Assembly: GCF_007743815.1 (NCBI RefSeq) | Contig: NZ_CP036265.1 | Span: forward strand, 2,994,823 to 3,058,822 | Length of the DNA stretch: 64,000 nt | Reading direction: 5' to 3' | Origin: Alienimonas californiensis | GTDB lineage: Bacteria > Planctomycetota > Planctomycetia > Planctomycetales > Planctomycetaceae | Part shown: positions 36,176 through 45,027 of the stretch, piece after piece | Layout of the letters: every line of letters begins with the position of its first letter | Position numbering within the stretch: the stretch's first letter is position 1 | Translations under genes and position numbers: made by a program | Notes under the pieces: model-generated | Seen by the model: only the letters and a program-made list of their open reading frames with translations | The model's database searches: none | What the model was told of the DNA's origin: nothing

Positions 36176-36469
36176 CTACTCCGCGGCGACGGGCTGCTGC
36201 GCTTCTTCGCCGGCCGGCTTCTTCTTGGCGAACTTGGCGTACTTCTTCTGGAACTTCTCGACGCGGCCGGCACTGTCCACGTACTTCATTTTACCCGTGT
36301 AGAACGGGTGCGACGTGCTGGAGATGTCCACCTTCACCAGCGGGTATTCGCTGCCTTCGAAGGTCGTCTTCTCCTTGGACGCCATCGTGGAGCGGGTGAG
36401 GAACTCCTCGCCGCTGTTGGTGTCCCGGAACACGACCGGGCGGTAGTCGGGGTGGATGTCTTTTTTCAT
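36176..36469 (-). CDS. rpmE2: 50S ribosomal protein L31 type B
   Basis: The product has 97 residues, beginning [16 protein letters not shown]. It lacks the four zinc-binding cysteines of the C+ form, which makes it a type-B (zinc-independent) L31. The end is extended by a Lys/Ala tail ([18 protein letters not shown]). It lies upstream of prfA, a common order. In many bacteria type B is zinc-repressed, but when it is the only copy it is constitutive. I see no Zur box here. Confidence 0.95.
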   Translation of the reverse strand: MKKDIHPDYRPVVFRDTNSGEEFLTRSTMASKEKTTFEGSEYPLVKVDISSTSHPFYTGKMKYVDSAGRVEKFQKKYAKFAKKKPAGEEAQQPVAAE

Positions 36470-36579
36470 CGAATCAGCAGGGCGTCGGCCGGAAGCGCGG
36501 GGTCATCAGGATATTCCGCGGTCGCGAAACCGCAACCCGGACGGGGGTCGGGCGGGGGAACGAAGAGCGAAGAGTCGGT

Positions 36580-37839
36580 TCAGGCGACGCGACGCTGCGG
36601 TTCGGCGGTCGGCAGGACGGAGTCCGCGGCGGGTCGGGAGCGGCCCGTCACCAACTGCCCCCAGCGGGTGCGGCGGGAGAGCGGTTCGGCCGCCCACGTC
36701 AGCCCCAGCGCCACGCAGAAGACGGCGGCGAACTCCAGGTCCGGCGGGGCGTCGACGAACCACAGGCCCAGATGCAGCGAACCGACCAACGGCTGATGGA
36801 CGATGTAAATCCAGAACGACGCCCCCGCCAACGCCGTGACGATCCTCCCGGCCGGCCGGCGGGAGCTGGCGCCGTGCACCAGCGCCGCGGTCGTCGCCAG
36901 ACCGGCGCACAGGGCCGCGGGCAGGACGAAGCCCCGCTCCGAGCCGTCCCGGAGGACCGCTTCGCGGACCGTCAGCACCAGCGGGACGGCCGCGGCCGCG
37001 GCGGCGAGCGTCAGGGGGAGGAACGTCGACCCGGCGGTCGCCAGCGAGGCCCGGTTCCGCCAGCAGAGCCAGCCGAACAGGAAGCACACGCCCGCATGCA
37101 GGAACTTCGCGGGGTGCGGGAACCACTGGTGCTGGAAGCCGAGATAAATCTCCGGCTCGACCGCCAACACGACCGCCAACCCCGCGGTCGGCAGCGTCCA
37201 GCGCCAGCCGGTCCGCATGATCGCATCCAGCCGGCCGAGAACCCGCGCGACAAGCGGTTCCTCGCCCCGATCCGCGGCGGCGGCGAGGGCGTCCAGCGGG
37301 ATTTGGAACAGGGCCCAGAGGAAGAGAAACTGCAAGTACCAGAGGTGCGACGGCCCCCAGAGCACGTCTTCGATGGAGCCCGGCAGGTCCAACTCGCGGA
37401 ACTCGTCCCAACTCAGCCGGCCGGTGAGGGGCAGCGAGACGACCCAGATCACCAGCGAGGCGGTCACCACCGTGGCGACGCCCACGACCAGCGGCACGAA
37501 CACCCGCCGCACCCGACCGGAGACGAATCCCGCGACGTCTCCCCGTTGACCCAGCCGGGCGCTCCAGAAACCGCTCATGCCAAAGAACAGCGGCATGATG
37601 ATCGCCTCCGCCGTCCAGAACAGCGGGTCCGCCAGCAGGCCGGCGCTCTCCTCGCCGACCGGCACGGTCCACAGCAGGCCCGGCAACTCGCCGCAGGCGT
37701 ACGGCAGGGCGGCGTGAAAGGCGACGACCAGCAGCATCGCCGCCGCCCGCACCCGTTCGAACCCTGGCATCCGCCCGTCGTCGACGGCAGTGGCCGGGGC
37801 GACCGGGAAGAGCGGCAGCGTGGCGGTGCGGGCGGACAC
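36580..37839 (-). CDS. Acyltransferase-3 family membrane protein (OpgC/OafA-like)
   Basis: The product has 419 residues with about ten TM helices. The N-terminal RVRAAAMLLVVAFHA carries the family's essential His after the first helix. The conserved R-x-R region reads SGRVRRVFVPLVVGV, and MPLFFGMSGFW replaces the usual F-F-x-x-S-G-F. Such proteins acylate extracytoplasmic glycans or lipids, using a cytoplasmic acyl donor. The GTG at 37839 gives a 23-residue N-terminal lead; an ATG at 37770 just before the first helix is also possible. Confidence 0.88.
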   Translation of the reverse strand: MSARTATLPLFPVAPATAVDDGRMPGFERVRAAAMLLVVAFHAALPYACGELPGLLWTVPVGEESAGLLADPLFWTAEAIIMPLFFGMSGFWSARLGQRGDVAGFVSGRVRRVFVPLVVGVATVVTASLVIWVVSLPLTGRLSWDEFRELDLPGSIEDVLWGPSHLWYLQFLFLWALFQIPLDALAAAADRGEEPLVARVLGRLDAIMRTGWRWTLPTAGLAVVLAVEPEIYLGFQHQWFPHPAKFLHAGVCFLFGWLCWRNRASLATAGSTFLPLTLAAAAAAVPLVLTVREAVLRDGSERGFVLPAALCAGLATTAALVHGASSRRPAGRIVTALAGASFWIYIVHQPLVGSLHLGLWFVDAPPDLEFAAVFCVALGLTWAAEPLSRRTRWGQLVTGRSRPAADSVLPTAEPQRRVA

Positions 37840-37918
37840 GCCCCCTATGTAGTTTGAGCGGCGGTGATTCGTCAGCGCAAAACTTGAGAGAAATCTCCGG
37901 GCTGAACGATCCGCCGGC

Positions 37919-38740
37919 TCAGGAGGCGCTCCCGTCGGCCGCCGCCGCCGCCGCCCGGCGGAGCTTGGCGAGGAAGGCGTCGCTCATCCCCGCCGCCCGC
38001 CGCGGCGGTTCGAGGAACGTGCGGCCCACCGCCCGGGCCGGCTGATTCGGCATCTCCAGCCGCGACGCCCACACGTCGAACTCGTCCCCCGTCCCTCCGG
38101 CAGGCGCCGGGGCGAACCGCCCCAGCCACCGCAGGCCAAAGGCGACATGTTCGATCTCATCCTCGTGGATCGCCCGCATCACCCCGGCCCCCTTCGGGTC
38201 GCCGGCGGCGTCGAACAGGGCGGCCAGCTCCAGCGACTCGTCCAGGTTGCGGGCCTCGAAGACCAGCGGAAGCACGCAGAGGTACTCCGCCTCGTCCCGA
38301 AACCGGGCGGCGCTCCGCCAGACGTGGCCGTTGACCGTGTGATCGCCGAACCGCGTGCCGCAGGCCTCCGCCCGGGCGAGGTGCATGCGGGTGTGCCGCA
38401 GTTCGTCGCACAAGATCGCCCCCAACTCCGCCCGAAACGCCGCCGGGGCCCGGGGGAAGGCCAGCAGCACGGCGGCCATCACCTCGGCGGCCTGCAACTC
38501 GTGATTGGCGAGGATGTGGTGGGCGACGCCCCGCCGGCCGCGGTCCCGCAGGGCGTCGCCCCGCGGCAGCTTCGGGCCGTTCTTCCGATAGCGGAACCGC
38601 AGCCCCCGCGGCCGGGCGGGCAGGGCGACGCGCACCGCGGAGCCGGGGCTTTCGTCGGTCAACGGCCCGCGGGGCGGGCGCAGTTTGCGGTCGATCTCCG
38701 CCGACAGCAGCACCCGGGCGGCGAGAGCGGACAGTTCCAT
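37919..38740 (-). CDS. DUF455 ferritin-like protein
   Basis: The product has 273 residues. The core matches DUF455: a NHELQAAEVMAAVLLAFPRAP helix, then LCDELRHTRMHLARAEACG, then RNLDESLELAALFDAAG and IHEDEIEHVAFGLRW. The Glu and the two E-x-x-H pairs (ELRH, EIEH) are the diiron ligands of ferritin-like four-helix bundles. The family is related to MiaE/oxygenase-type proteins; activity is unknown. A small hairpin (38752-38782) lies just upstream of its start and carries the stop codon of the preceding gene. Confidence 0.88.
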   Translation of the reverse strand: MELSALAARVLLSAEIDRKLRPPRGPLTDESPGSAVRVALPARPRGLRFRYRKNGPKLPRGDALRDRGRRGVAHHILANHELQAAEVMAAVLLAFPRAPAAFRAELGAILCDELRHTRMHLARAEACGTRFGDHTVNGHVWRSAARFRDEAEYLCVLPLVFEARNLDESLELAALFDAAGDPKGAGVMRAIHEDEIEHVAFGLRWLGRFAPAPAGGTGDEFDVWASRLEMPNQPARAVGRTFLEPPRRAAGMSDAFLAKLRRAAAAAADGSAS

Positions 38741-38751
38741 GACGACCCGAT

Positions 38752-38782
38752 GTTAGCCGCTCTCTTGAAGAGAGCGACTAAC
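38752..38782. repeat. Hairpin carrying the stop codon of the sulfite-oxidase-like gene
   Basis: GTTAGCCGCTCTCTT-G-AAGAGAGCGACTAAC has a 15-bp stem with one mismatch. On the minus strand the first arm begins GTTAGTCGC, and the TAG inside it is the stop codon at 38780-38778. A likely terminator, though the following bases are not T-rich. Confidence 0.75.
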
Positions 38783-40097
38783 CCACCGCCTCCACGCCGA
38801 CCGGGACGGTGAAGTTCACCATGTAGGCCCGGCGGAGCGGGTCGTGTTCGGCGGGCTGGGTCTCGCCGGCGCTGTCGGTGGCCCGGCTCATCAGGGTGTA
38901 GGAACCGGCCTGCGGCGGGGTCCAATCGAACCGCCAACGGGTCCAGACCAGCGGCTGCGGCTCGTCGACCAGCTTCGCTTCAGCCCACGTTTCGCCGCCG
39001 TCGGAGGAGAACTCGACCTTGGCGATCGCCCGCTCGCCGGCCCAGGCGGCGCCGCGGCAGACGTAGGCTTCGCCGGCCTTCACCCGTTCGCCGCGGGCCG
39101 GGCGGGCGAGGGAACTCTTCACCTGCATCCCGGTCAGCGGCACGAGTTGCTCGCCGGCGGGGGTGCGTTTGAAGATGGCGTAGTCGAACGTGCTGAAGAA
39201 GCCGTTGTCCGGTTCGTTCGTGACCGTGACGCGGTCAAGCCACTTCACGCTGGCGGCGCCGTACCAGCCGGGGACGATCGCCCGCAGCGGATAGCCGTGG
39301 TGGGGGGGCAGGGGCTCCCCGTTCATGTGCGTGGCGAGCAGCACGTCGTCGAGCGCCTTGGCGATCGGCAGGCCGCGGTTGTAGTGCAGCGGGGCCGGGT
39401 AGGCGGACAGCTTGCCGTGGTCGGCGCCCTGGAGCATCACGTGGTTCCGGTCCGAATCCTGGCGGGCCTCCGCCGTGGGATAGCCGCAGGCTTCCAGCAC
39501 CTTCCGCAGCGGCGTGCCCTTCCAGACCGCGGTCCCGACGCCACCGGTCTCCCACAGCAGACCGCTCGGCTTGGGGACGAGGAAGATCCGGCCGTTGCCG
39601 GCGCACTCCATCGTGACGGTCTTCTCCTCAGTGCCCAACACCTCCAACTCTGCGAGGGTGAAGGTGCGGGGGGAGATGCGGACGTCGCCCAGCCCGCCGC
39701 CCGGTTCGCCGGGCATCCCGCCGACGGTCAGCGTCCAGGTCTTCGGGTCCGCCGGCGGGACGTCGAAGTGGCTGCGGACGTAGAACTGGTTCGTCGGCGT
39801 GAGCGGCCCGGAGAGGCTCGGCAGGGGGTACTCGAGGTTCCGCGGCTCCCACTGCCGGACGATCACCCCGGGGTGCGGGCCGGCGCCGGGGCCGCCGGTC
39901 GCCGCGGCGTCGACGGCTTCGCGGCCGGTGAGGGCGTCCGGCCGCACCGTGCCGTCCTGGGCGACGGCGGCCCGGCGGCCGGCGACGAGGGGGCCGGCGA
40001 CGAAGGGACCGACCGCGGCGCCCGCGGCGGCGCCCTTCAGCACGGCCCGGCGGGACAGCAGCGAACGGCGGGAGGGGGGGGCGATCGGATCGGACAT
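38778..40097 (-). CDS. Sulfite oxidase-like molybdopterin protein with Tat signal
   Basis: The product has 439 residues. The start MSDPIAPPSRRSLLSRRAVLKGAAAG is a twin-arginine export signal. The Moco domain contains TVTMECAGNGR, whose Cys is the molybdenum ligand of sulfite oxidases. It also has HGYPLRAIVPGWYGAASVKWL, and the C-terminal Ig-like dimerisation domain (KVEFSSDGGETWAEAKL). No heme domain is present, so electrons must go to a separate cytochrome, as in SorA/SoxC-type enzymes. The frame opens at 40169, but ATG 40097 directly precedes the Tat motif. The TAG stop is inside a hairpin. Confidence 0.93.
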   Translation of the reverse strand: MSDPIAPPSRRSLLSRRAVLKGAAAGAAVGPFVAGPLVAGRRAAVAQDGTVRPDALTGREAVDAAATGGPGAGPHPGVIVRQWEPRNLEYPLPSLSGPLTPTNQFYVRSHFDVPPADPKTWTLTVGGMPGEPGGGLGDVRISPRTFTLAELEVLGTEEKTVTMECAGNGRIFLVPKPSGLLWETGGVGTAVWKGTPLRKVLEACGYPTAEARQDSDRNHVMLQGADHGKLSAYPAPLHYNRGLPIAKALDDVLLATHMNGEPLPPHHGYPLRAIVPGWYGAASVKWLDRVTVTNEPDNGFFSTFDYAIFKRTPAGEQLVPLTGMQVKSSLARPARGERVKAGEAYVCRGAAWAGERAIAKVEFSSDGGETWAEAKLVDEPQPLVWTRWRFDWTPPQAGSYTLMSRATDSAGETQPAEHDPLRRAYMVNFTVPVGVEAVG

Positions 40098-40238
40098 CGC
40101 GGCGGCCAGGGCGAATCGGGCGGCGGGAGAACGGATCGACGGTAGCGAATCCGGGGGTGAACCGCCCACCCCGCGGCGACGTTCCCCCGGTCAGCGACCG
40201 GCCGACCGCCTCCCACTCGCTACCGAAACGCCCCCCCG

Positions 40239-41072
40239 ATGACGACACTCACCCCGCCCGCCCCGCCGCCGGACCCCGCCGGAACGTCGGCCGGGCCCCC
40301 CGCCGGCGTCTCTCCGAAGCTGGGCCGCCCGTCCGATCGACTGCTCCGCCGCGCCATGACCGACTCCGCCGACCCCGTCGCCCCCCGGCCGGTGAACGCC
40401 CCCCCGGGCGTGCCGGACAGCGTCAAACTGGTTCCCTATCCCAAGGCGATCCTGCTGTATCCGACGCTGTTCGCGTCGCTGATCGCGGCGATCTGGCTGA
40501 CGGTCTCCCCGGCCGAAACCGTGACGACGCACATCGTCACCGCCGCCTGGCTGGGGCTGTTCACGCTGAACCTGGTGGTGCTCTCCTTCGACTTTCCCCG
40601 CACCGCCAGCCTGACGCTGTTCTTCCTGCTGTTCGGGGTGGGAATGGGCCTGATCCTGCTGAACACCGCCCGCCCGGACTGGTTCCCGGCGGCGTTCGAC
40701 GTGTTGGCCCGCATCAAGCCGTTCGCCAACGCGGCCTTCTTCTGGACGTTCAGCGGCGTCCTCGGAACCCTGTTCCTGTTCATCTTCCTCTCCACCCGAT
40801 TCGACTACTGGGAGGTGCGGCCGAACGAACTGCTCCATCATCACGGGGCCCTGTCGAACCTGAAGCGGTACAGCGCCCCGAATCTGAAGATCGAAAAGGA
40901 GATCAACGACGTTTTCGAGTGGTTCCTGCTCCGCAGCGGCACGCTCATCCTGCACCCCAAGGACGAACCCCGGGCGATCGTGCTGGAGAACGTCCCGGGC
41001 ATCAGCAAGAAGGAGGCGAAGATCACCCGGATGCTCTCCGCGTTGCAGGTCAGCGTGCGGCCGGACGAGTGA
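40239..41072 (+). CDS. Membrane protein of unknown function with PH-like C-terminal domain
   Basis: The product has 277 residues. A Pro/Ala-rich N terminus (about 1-60) is followed by hydrophobic segments at about 70-87, 95-118, 125-145 and 164-185. A soluble C-terminal domain comes next (about 190-277). In it, DYWEVRPNELLHHHGALSNLKRYSAPNLKIEKEI and LILHPKDEPRAIVLENV suggest a bacterial PH-like fold. I infer the fold only. An in-frame ATG at 40359, within ten codons of RRAMTDS, would drop the Pro-rich part. A perfect 38-bp palindrome follows the stop. Confidence 0.7.
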   Translation: MTTLTPPAPPPDPAGTSAGPPAGVSPKLGRPSDRLLRRAMTDSADPVAPRPVNAPPGVPDSVKLVPYPKAILLYPTLFASLIAAIWLTVSPAETVTTHIVTAAWLGLFTLNLVVLSFDFPRTASLTLFFLLFGVGMGLILLNTARPDWFPAAFDVLARIKPFANAAFFWTFSGVLGTLFLFIFLSTRFDYWEVRPNELLHHHGALSNLKRYSAPNLKIEKEINDVFEWFLLRSGTLILHPKDEPRAIVLENVPGISKKEAKITRMLSALQVSVRPDE

Positions 41073-41080
41073 CGGTTGCG

Positions 41081-41118
41081 GGCGCCTAAGCCGGACGCAT
41101 GCGTCCGGCTTAGGCGCC
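41081..41118. repeat. Perfect 38-bp palindrome, copy 2 of the 11.2-kb repeat
   Basis: GGCGCCTAAGCCGGACGCAT continues as GCGTCCGGCTTAGGCGCC, a perfect palindrome without a loop. The inner and right 26 bases recur at 11233-11258. It lies eight bases after a membrane-protein stop and 36 bases before prmC. Confidence 0.9.
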
Positions 41119-41154
41119 GCCTACACTTCGTCGCCCCCGCCGAAGGAACGCCCC

Positions 41155-42090
41155 GTGACGACGCAGACCGCTCCCATGACCACCGCCAACGAGGGCAGCG
41201 ATTCGTCCAGCGGCGAGAAGGTCTGGACCGTCAAGGCGATCCTCGAGTCCTCCGCCGGCTTCCTGAAGAAGAAGGGCAGCGACTCGCCCCGGTTGGAAGC
41301 GGAGATTCTGCTGGCGAAGGTGCTGGGCTGCGAGCGGATTCAGCTTTACGTGAAGTTCGCCCAGCCGCTGACGGACGACGAACGGGCCGCGATGCGGGAC
41401 CTCGTGAAGCGGCGGGCGAACGCGGAGCCGGTCGCGTACCTGGTGGGCTATCGGGAGTTCTTCAGCAAGCGGTTCGCGGTGAACCGGCACGTGCTGATCC
41501 CCCGCCCGGCGACCGAATCGCTGGTGATGGAGGCGCTGGACGCCGCCAAGCCACTGGACGCCCCCCGCGTGCTGGACCTGTGCACCGGGAGCGGCTGCAT
41601 GGCGGTGAGCGTCGCTGCGGGGCACCGCGGGGCGCAGGTGCTGGCGACGGACCTGTCTGACGACGCCCTCGCGGTCGCCAAGGAGAACGTGCAGACGCAC
41701 GGCCTGGAGGACCGCGTGACGCTCGCCGGCGGGGATCTGTTCGCCGCGGTGCCCGGTTCGTTCGGCAAGGGGGGGAGCGAACCGTTCGACCTGATCCTGT
41801 CGAACCCGCCCTATGTCCGCGACGACGAATGGGACGGGCTGGACGCCGACGTGCGGGACCACGAGCCGAAGCTCGCCCTGCTCAGCGGTGCCGACGGGCT
41901 AGATCACGTCCGCCGCATCGTCGCCGAGGCCCCCGCCCATCTGGCCGAGGGCGGCTCGCTGATGTTGGAGGTCTCCGCCGACCAGACGAAGGCCGTGTCC
42001 GGCCTGCTGCGCGACGCGGGGTTCGGCGGCGTGCGGATCGTCAAAGACAGCGACGGGTTGCCGCGGATCGTGATCGGCGTGCGGGGGTGA
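41155..42090 (+). CDS. prmC: Peptide chain release factor N5-glutamine methyltransferase
   Basis: The product has 311 residues from a GTG with AAGGA upstream. PrmC methylates the Gln of the GGQ motif in release factors, here the prfA product encoded 5 kb away. The N-terminal helical domain (about 25-110) ends with AYLVGYREFFSKRF, and IPRPATESLV is the family's IPRPxTE motif. The methyltransferase domain has VLDLCTGSGCMAVSVAA for SAM binding and the catalytic NPPY (LILSNPPYVRDDE). The first ~20 residues are extra and poorly ordered. Confidence 0.95.
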   Translation: MTTQTAPMTTANEGSDSSSGEKVWTVKAILESSAGFLKKKGSDSPRLEAEILLAKVLGCERIQLYVKFAQPLTDDERAAMRDLVKRRANAEPVAYLVGYREFFSKRFAVNRHVLIPRPATESLVMEALDAAKPLDAPRVLDLCTGSGCMAVSVAAGHRGAQVLATDLSDDALAVAKENVQTHGLEDRVTLAGGDLFAAVPGSFGKGGSEPFDLILSNPPYVRDDEWDGLDADVRDHEPKLALLSGADGLDHVRRIVAEAPAHLAEGGSLMLEVSADQTKAVSGLLRDAGFGGVRIVKDSDGLPRIVIGVRG

Positions 42091-42105
42091 GGGGGCGCCC
42101 TTTCC

Positions 42106-42167
42106 CCCCTCTCCCTCAGGGAGAGGGGCCGGGGGTGAGGGTGACGCACGGTTCGCACGTCTTCGCT
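42106..42167. repeat. REP-like element A, left copy
   Basis: A 62-base element starts with the hairpin CCCCTCTCCCTCAGGGAGAG and continues through GGGGGTGAGGG to CACGGTTCGCACGTCTTCGCT. An almost exact inverted copy (one mismatch) is at 44933-44994, beyond the helicase gene. Confidence 0.9.
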
Positions 42168-42218
42168 CCTGCGGCGACGGGCCGGTGAGGAGGCGGGCCG
42201 TGAAGGGGCAGCGGGCGT

Positions 42219-42268
42219 CGTTGCCCCCTCACCCCCAGCCCCTCTCCCCCAAAAGGGGGCGAGGGGAG
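42219..42268. repeat. REP-like element B, left copy
   Basis: A 50-base element CGTTGCCCCCTCACCCCC ... CCCAAAAGGGGG ... GAGGGGAG. An inverted, slightly diverged copy is at 44834-44884. It ends 12 bases before the helicase stop codon. Confidence 0.85.
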
Positions 42269-42280
42269 TGACGCAAGCAC

Positions 42281-44782
42281 CTACTCAAACAGCCCCAGCC
42301 CGAAGTCGTCGTCGCCCGCTTCGCCGCCGTGGGTGAGGGTTTCGAGTTCCGTCTCCGTCGTCTGCGGGTCCACGGCCCGGCAGGCGAGCGTCAGTTGGCG
42401 GGCGACGTCCTTCAGTTCGTTGCGCCACTCGGTCGGGTCGAGGCCGTCCGGGGTGAGGCGGGCGAACTCGCCGCAGAGCAGCACGAGCCGCAGGCAGTGG
42501 CGGAACACGCAGCCCTCCTGCTTTTGCAGGCCGCGGGCGGTGACGTAGTCGTCGAAGTTCGCCCCATGCTTCAGCAGGTCCCCGGCGCACCAGACGGAGC
42601 GGATGTGCTGATCGTCGACGTGCGGGTATTCGTGCCGGAACAGCAGATCGACCTTCTCCGCCAGCGTCGGGGCGAATTTGCGTTCCCAGTCGTTGGCGAG
42701 GCGGTTCTCGTCGTCCTCGATGGAGGCCGGGTACAGTTCCTCCGGGGAGAGCACGCCGCGGGCGATCAGTTCCGGGTCCACATACTCGGTGGCGAGGGAG
42801 CCGGGCGGCATGAAGTCCGGCTGGGGCACCCGCACGCTGCGGGCCGTGCTGCCGGGGAACTCCAGGGTCGATTCGAGGATCTGGAGCCATTCCTCCCGCT
42901 CGGCTTTGCCCAGGATCGTCAGCAACCATGACCCGAACACCGGGTTCACGGTGCGGAACGCGGTGAGCTGGGCGGCCTTCTCGGTCGGCACGGCCCGCTC
43001 GGGGGAGTAGCGCTCCGGTTCGTCGGACGGCTCCGGCTCCCCGGCCTCCTTGCGGCGGGCCCTGGCGAGCGGGGTGTCCTTCTTCGCCGGCTCGTCAGCC
43101 TCCTCGCGGGCCTCCTCCAGCGCCTCGCTGAGCAACCCGCCCAGCATCCCGCCGCCGGCCGGTTCCGGTTCGGGCTCCGGCTCCGGTTCGTTCTGCTCCG
43201 CCGCCGCGGCGGCGGGCCTGGGCGTCTCGCGGGCCGGGGGTTCCGGTTCGAGGTCCACGAACCCGCCGTGATGCAGCGTGAGCAGCATCCGGTCCAGCTC
43301 CTTGAGCTGCCCCTCGACCCGGCCCTCGTCCATCAACCGCTTGCGGACGAAGGCCCGCACGGCCTCCACCTCTGGGTTCCGATTCAGCAGATAGGCCAGC
43401 AGGCGCCAGGGCAGACGGCCCTTGCTGGCCAGCTTGCCCGGCGGGGCGGCGATCAGCTTCTGGAACTGGTCGTCGTTCCAGTACTGCGTCTTCGGATTGC
43501 GGCTGGGGCGCTTCTTTTTAAGCCGCTTGGCCATCTTGAGGATGTTCGGATCCTTCGACTGCTCCAGCGAAGCGAGGTCGTGCTTGGCGTCCCAGCGGGC
43601 GATCTTCACGTCGTCCTCGTGGGCCAACGCGTAGACGTGACCCTGATCGTCGTACTGCGGCCGCCCGGCCCGGCCGAACATCTGGTGGGCGCCGCTGGCG
43701 TCCGCCACCTTTTTCTTCCCCGGAGGGCCCTTCAGCAGGGTGGTCAGCACCACGGACCGGGCCGGCAGGTTCATCCCCGCTGCGAGCGTCTCCGTGCAGA
43801 CGACGACGCTCAGCAACCGCCGTTGGAACAACTCCTCTACCGCCCGCTTGTACTTCGGCAGCACCCCGGCGTGGTGCACGCCGACGCCGCGGAGCAAAAT
43901 CGGCTTGAGCTTCGGCCCGGCCCCGGTGGTGAAGTCGTATTCCTCCAGGGCAGCGGCCAGTTCTTTGCGAAGCCCGTCGCTGATGAGGTGCCGGCCCTTC
44001 AGCGTCTCGGCGATGCTCCAACACTCGTCCCGGCTGAACACGAAGATCAGCGCCGGCGTGCGGCGGTGCGGGTTGTTGGTGCCGGGGTCGTCGTTGTCGG
44101 CCATCGACTCCGTGAGGTCCGGCAGCAGTTCGTCGTCGGTCCAATGGAACTGGAGCGGCACCTTCCGTTCCGTGCCCTGCACCAGCCGGATCGACCGGCC
44201 GTGCGACTTCGACAGCCACATCACGAAGTCCGCCGCGTTCCCCACCGTGGCGCTGAGGAGCATCAAGCGCACGTGCTTCGGCAACAGGGCGAGGGCCAGC
44301 TCCCAGACGATCCCCCGCTCCGGGTCGGCGAAGGAGTGGAACTCGTCCATCACCACCGCGGAGACGTTGTCCCAGTCAAACTTCTCGCCATCCAGCAGGC
44401 GGTTCACCAGAATCTCCGCGACGACGACCAGCACGGTCGCGTCCGGGTTCACGCTGCGGTTGCCGGTGACGAGGCCGACCGACTCCCGCGGGAAGCCCCA
44501 GCGCTCGGCGGCGTCCTGCACCTCCTGAAATTTTTGCTCCGTGAGGGCGATCAGCGGGGTGGTGTAGTAGGCCGTTTTGCCGGTGTGCAGGGCTTCGTAG
44601 AGGGCCGCTTCCGCGACGAGCGTTTTCCCGGTGCCGGTCGGGGCGCAGACCAGCACGCCGGGGTCGTGCTCGAAGTAGGCGAGGAGGGCTTCCTCCTGCA
44701 CCGGATACGGCTCGAACGGCAGGCTGTCGAGGTATTGGAGGCAGAGATCCTCGCGGGAGGGCGGCGCAGATTCGTCGGACAT
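42281..44782 (-). CDS. Ski2-like DExH-box helicase
   Basis: The product has 833 residues. Walker A is APTGTGKT at 47-54 and motif II is VVMDEFHSF (DEFH, DExH class). Motif III is LLSATVGN; motif V is ETLAAGMNLPARSVVLT and motif VI is QMFGRAGRPQYD. The Q-rich spacing and long C-terminal region are those of the Ski2/Mtr4/Hel308 superfamily-2 group. An Ala/Glu/Pro-rich linker (about residues 505-580) splits the C-terminal part. The end, with TEWRNELKDVARQL, is helical and has no zinc cluster. It may unwind RNA or remodel RNP. It stands alone and is flanked on both sides by two families of inverted repeats in mirror order. Confidence 0.9.
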   Translation of the reverse strand: MSDESAPPSREDLCLQYLDSLPFEPYPVQEEALLAYFEHDPGVLVCAPTGTGKTLVAEAALYEALHTGKTAYYTTPLIALTEQKFQEVQDAAERWGFPRESVGLVTGNRSVNPDATVLVVVAEILVNRLLDGEKFDWDNVSAVVMDEFHSFADPERGIVWELALALLPKHVRLMLLSATVGNAADFVMWLSKSHGRSIRLVQGTERKVPLQFHWTDDELLPDLTESMADNDDPGTNNPHRRTPALIFVFSRDECWSIAETLKGRHLISDGLRKELAAALEEYDFTTGAGPKLKPILLRGVGVHHAGVLPKYKRAVEELFQRRLLSVVVCTETLAAGMNLPARSVVLTTLLKGPPGKKKVADASGAHQMFGRAGRPQYDDQGHVYALAHEDDVKIARWDAKHDLASLEQSKDPNILKMAKRLKKKRPSRNPKTQYWNDDQFQKLIAAPPGKLASKGRLPWRLLAYLLNRNPEVEAVRAFVRKRLMDEGRVEGQLKELDRMLLTLHHGGFVDLEPEPPARETPRPAAAAAEQNEPEPEPEPEPAGGGMLGGLLSEALEEAREEADEPAKKDTPLARARRKEAGEPEPSDEPERYSPERAVPTEKAAQLTAFRTVNPVFGSWLLTILGKAEREEWLQILESTLEFPGSTARSVRVPQPDFMPPGSLATEYVDPELIARGVLSPEELYPASIEDDENRLANDWERKFAPTLAEKVDLLFRHEYPHVDDQHIRSVWCAGDLLKHGANFDDYVTARGLQKQEGCVFRHCLRLVLLCGEFARLTPDGLDPTEWRNELKDVARQLTLACRAVDPQTTETELETLTHGGEAGDDDFGLGLFE

Positions 44783-44833
44783 GCCGCCAGCATCCGGGCC
44801 GACCGCGACGGGGGCAACGCGACAGCGGCGAGA

Positions 44834-44884
44834 CTCCCCTCTCCCCCCTTTTGGGGGAAAGGGGCCGGGGGTGAGGGGGCAACG
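44834..44884. repeat. REP-like element B, right copy
   Basis: Reverse complement of the element at 42219-42268 with about three differences. It begins CTCCCCTCTCCCCCCTTTT and ends GTGAGGGGGCAACG. It lies upstream of the helicase start. Confidence 0.85.
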
Positions 44885-44932
44885 GCACCCGAAGGCTGTT
44901 CACGGTCCGTTCACTGGTGCCTCACCGCAGAG

Positions 44933-44994
44933 AGCGAAGACGTGCGAACCGTGCGTCACCCTCACCCCCGACCCCTCTCCCTGAGGGAGAGGGG
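44933..44994. repeat. REP-like element A, right copy
   Basis: Reverse complement of the 62-base element at 42106-42167 with one base changed. It lies 33 bases before the start of the next plus-strand gene. Confidence 0.9.
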
Positions 44995-45027
44995 AGACGC
45001 TGCGGGCGGAGGTCGTAAGCTGCCGGC

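Noticed and set aside
42106-44994. Insertion sequence or composite transposon
   Set aside because: The block has inverted ends but no transposase, and the immediate flanks show no target-site duplication. I report it as repeats around a gene only.
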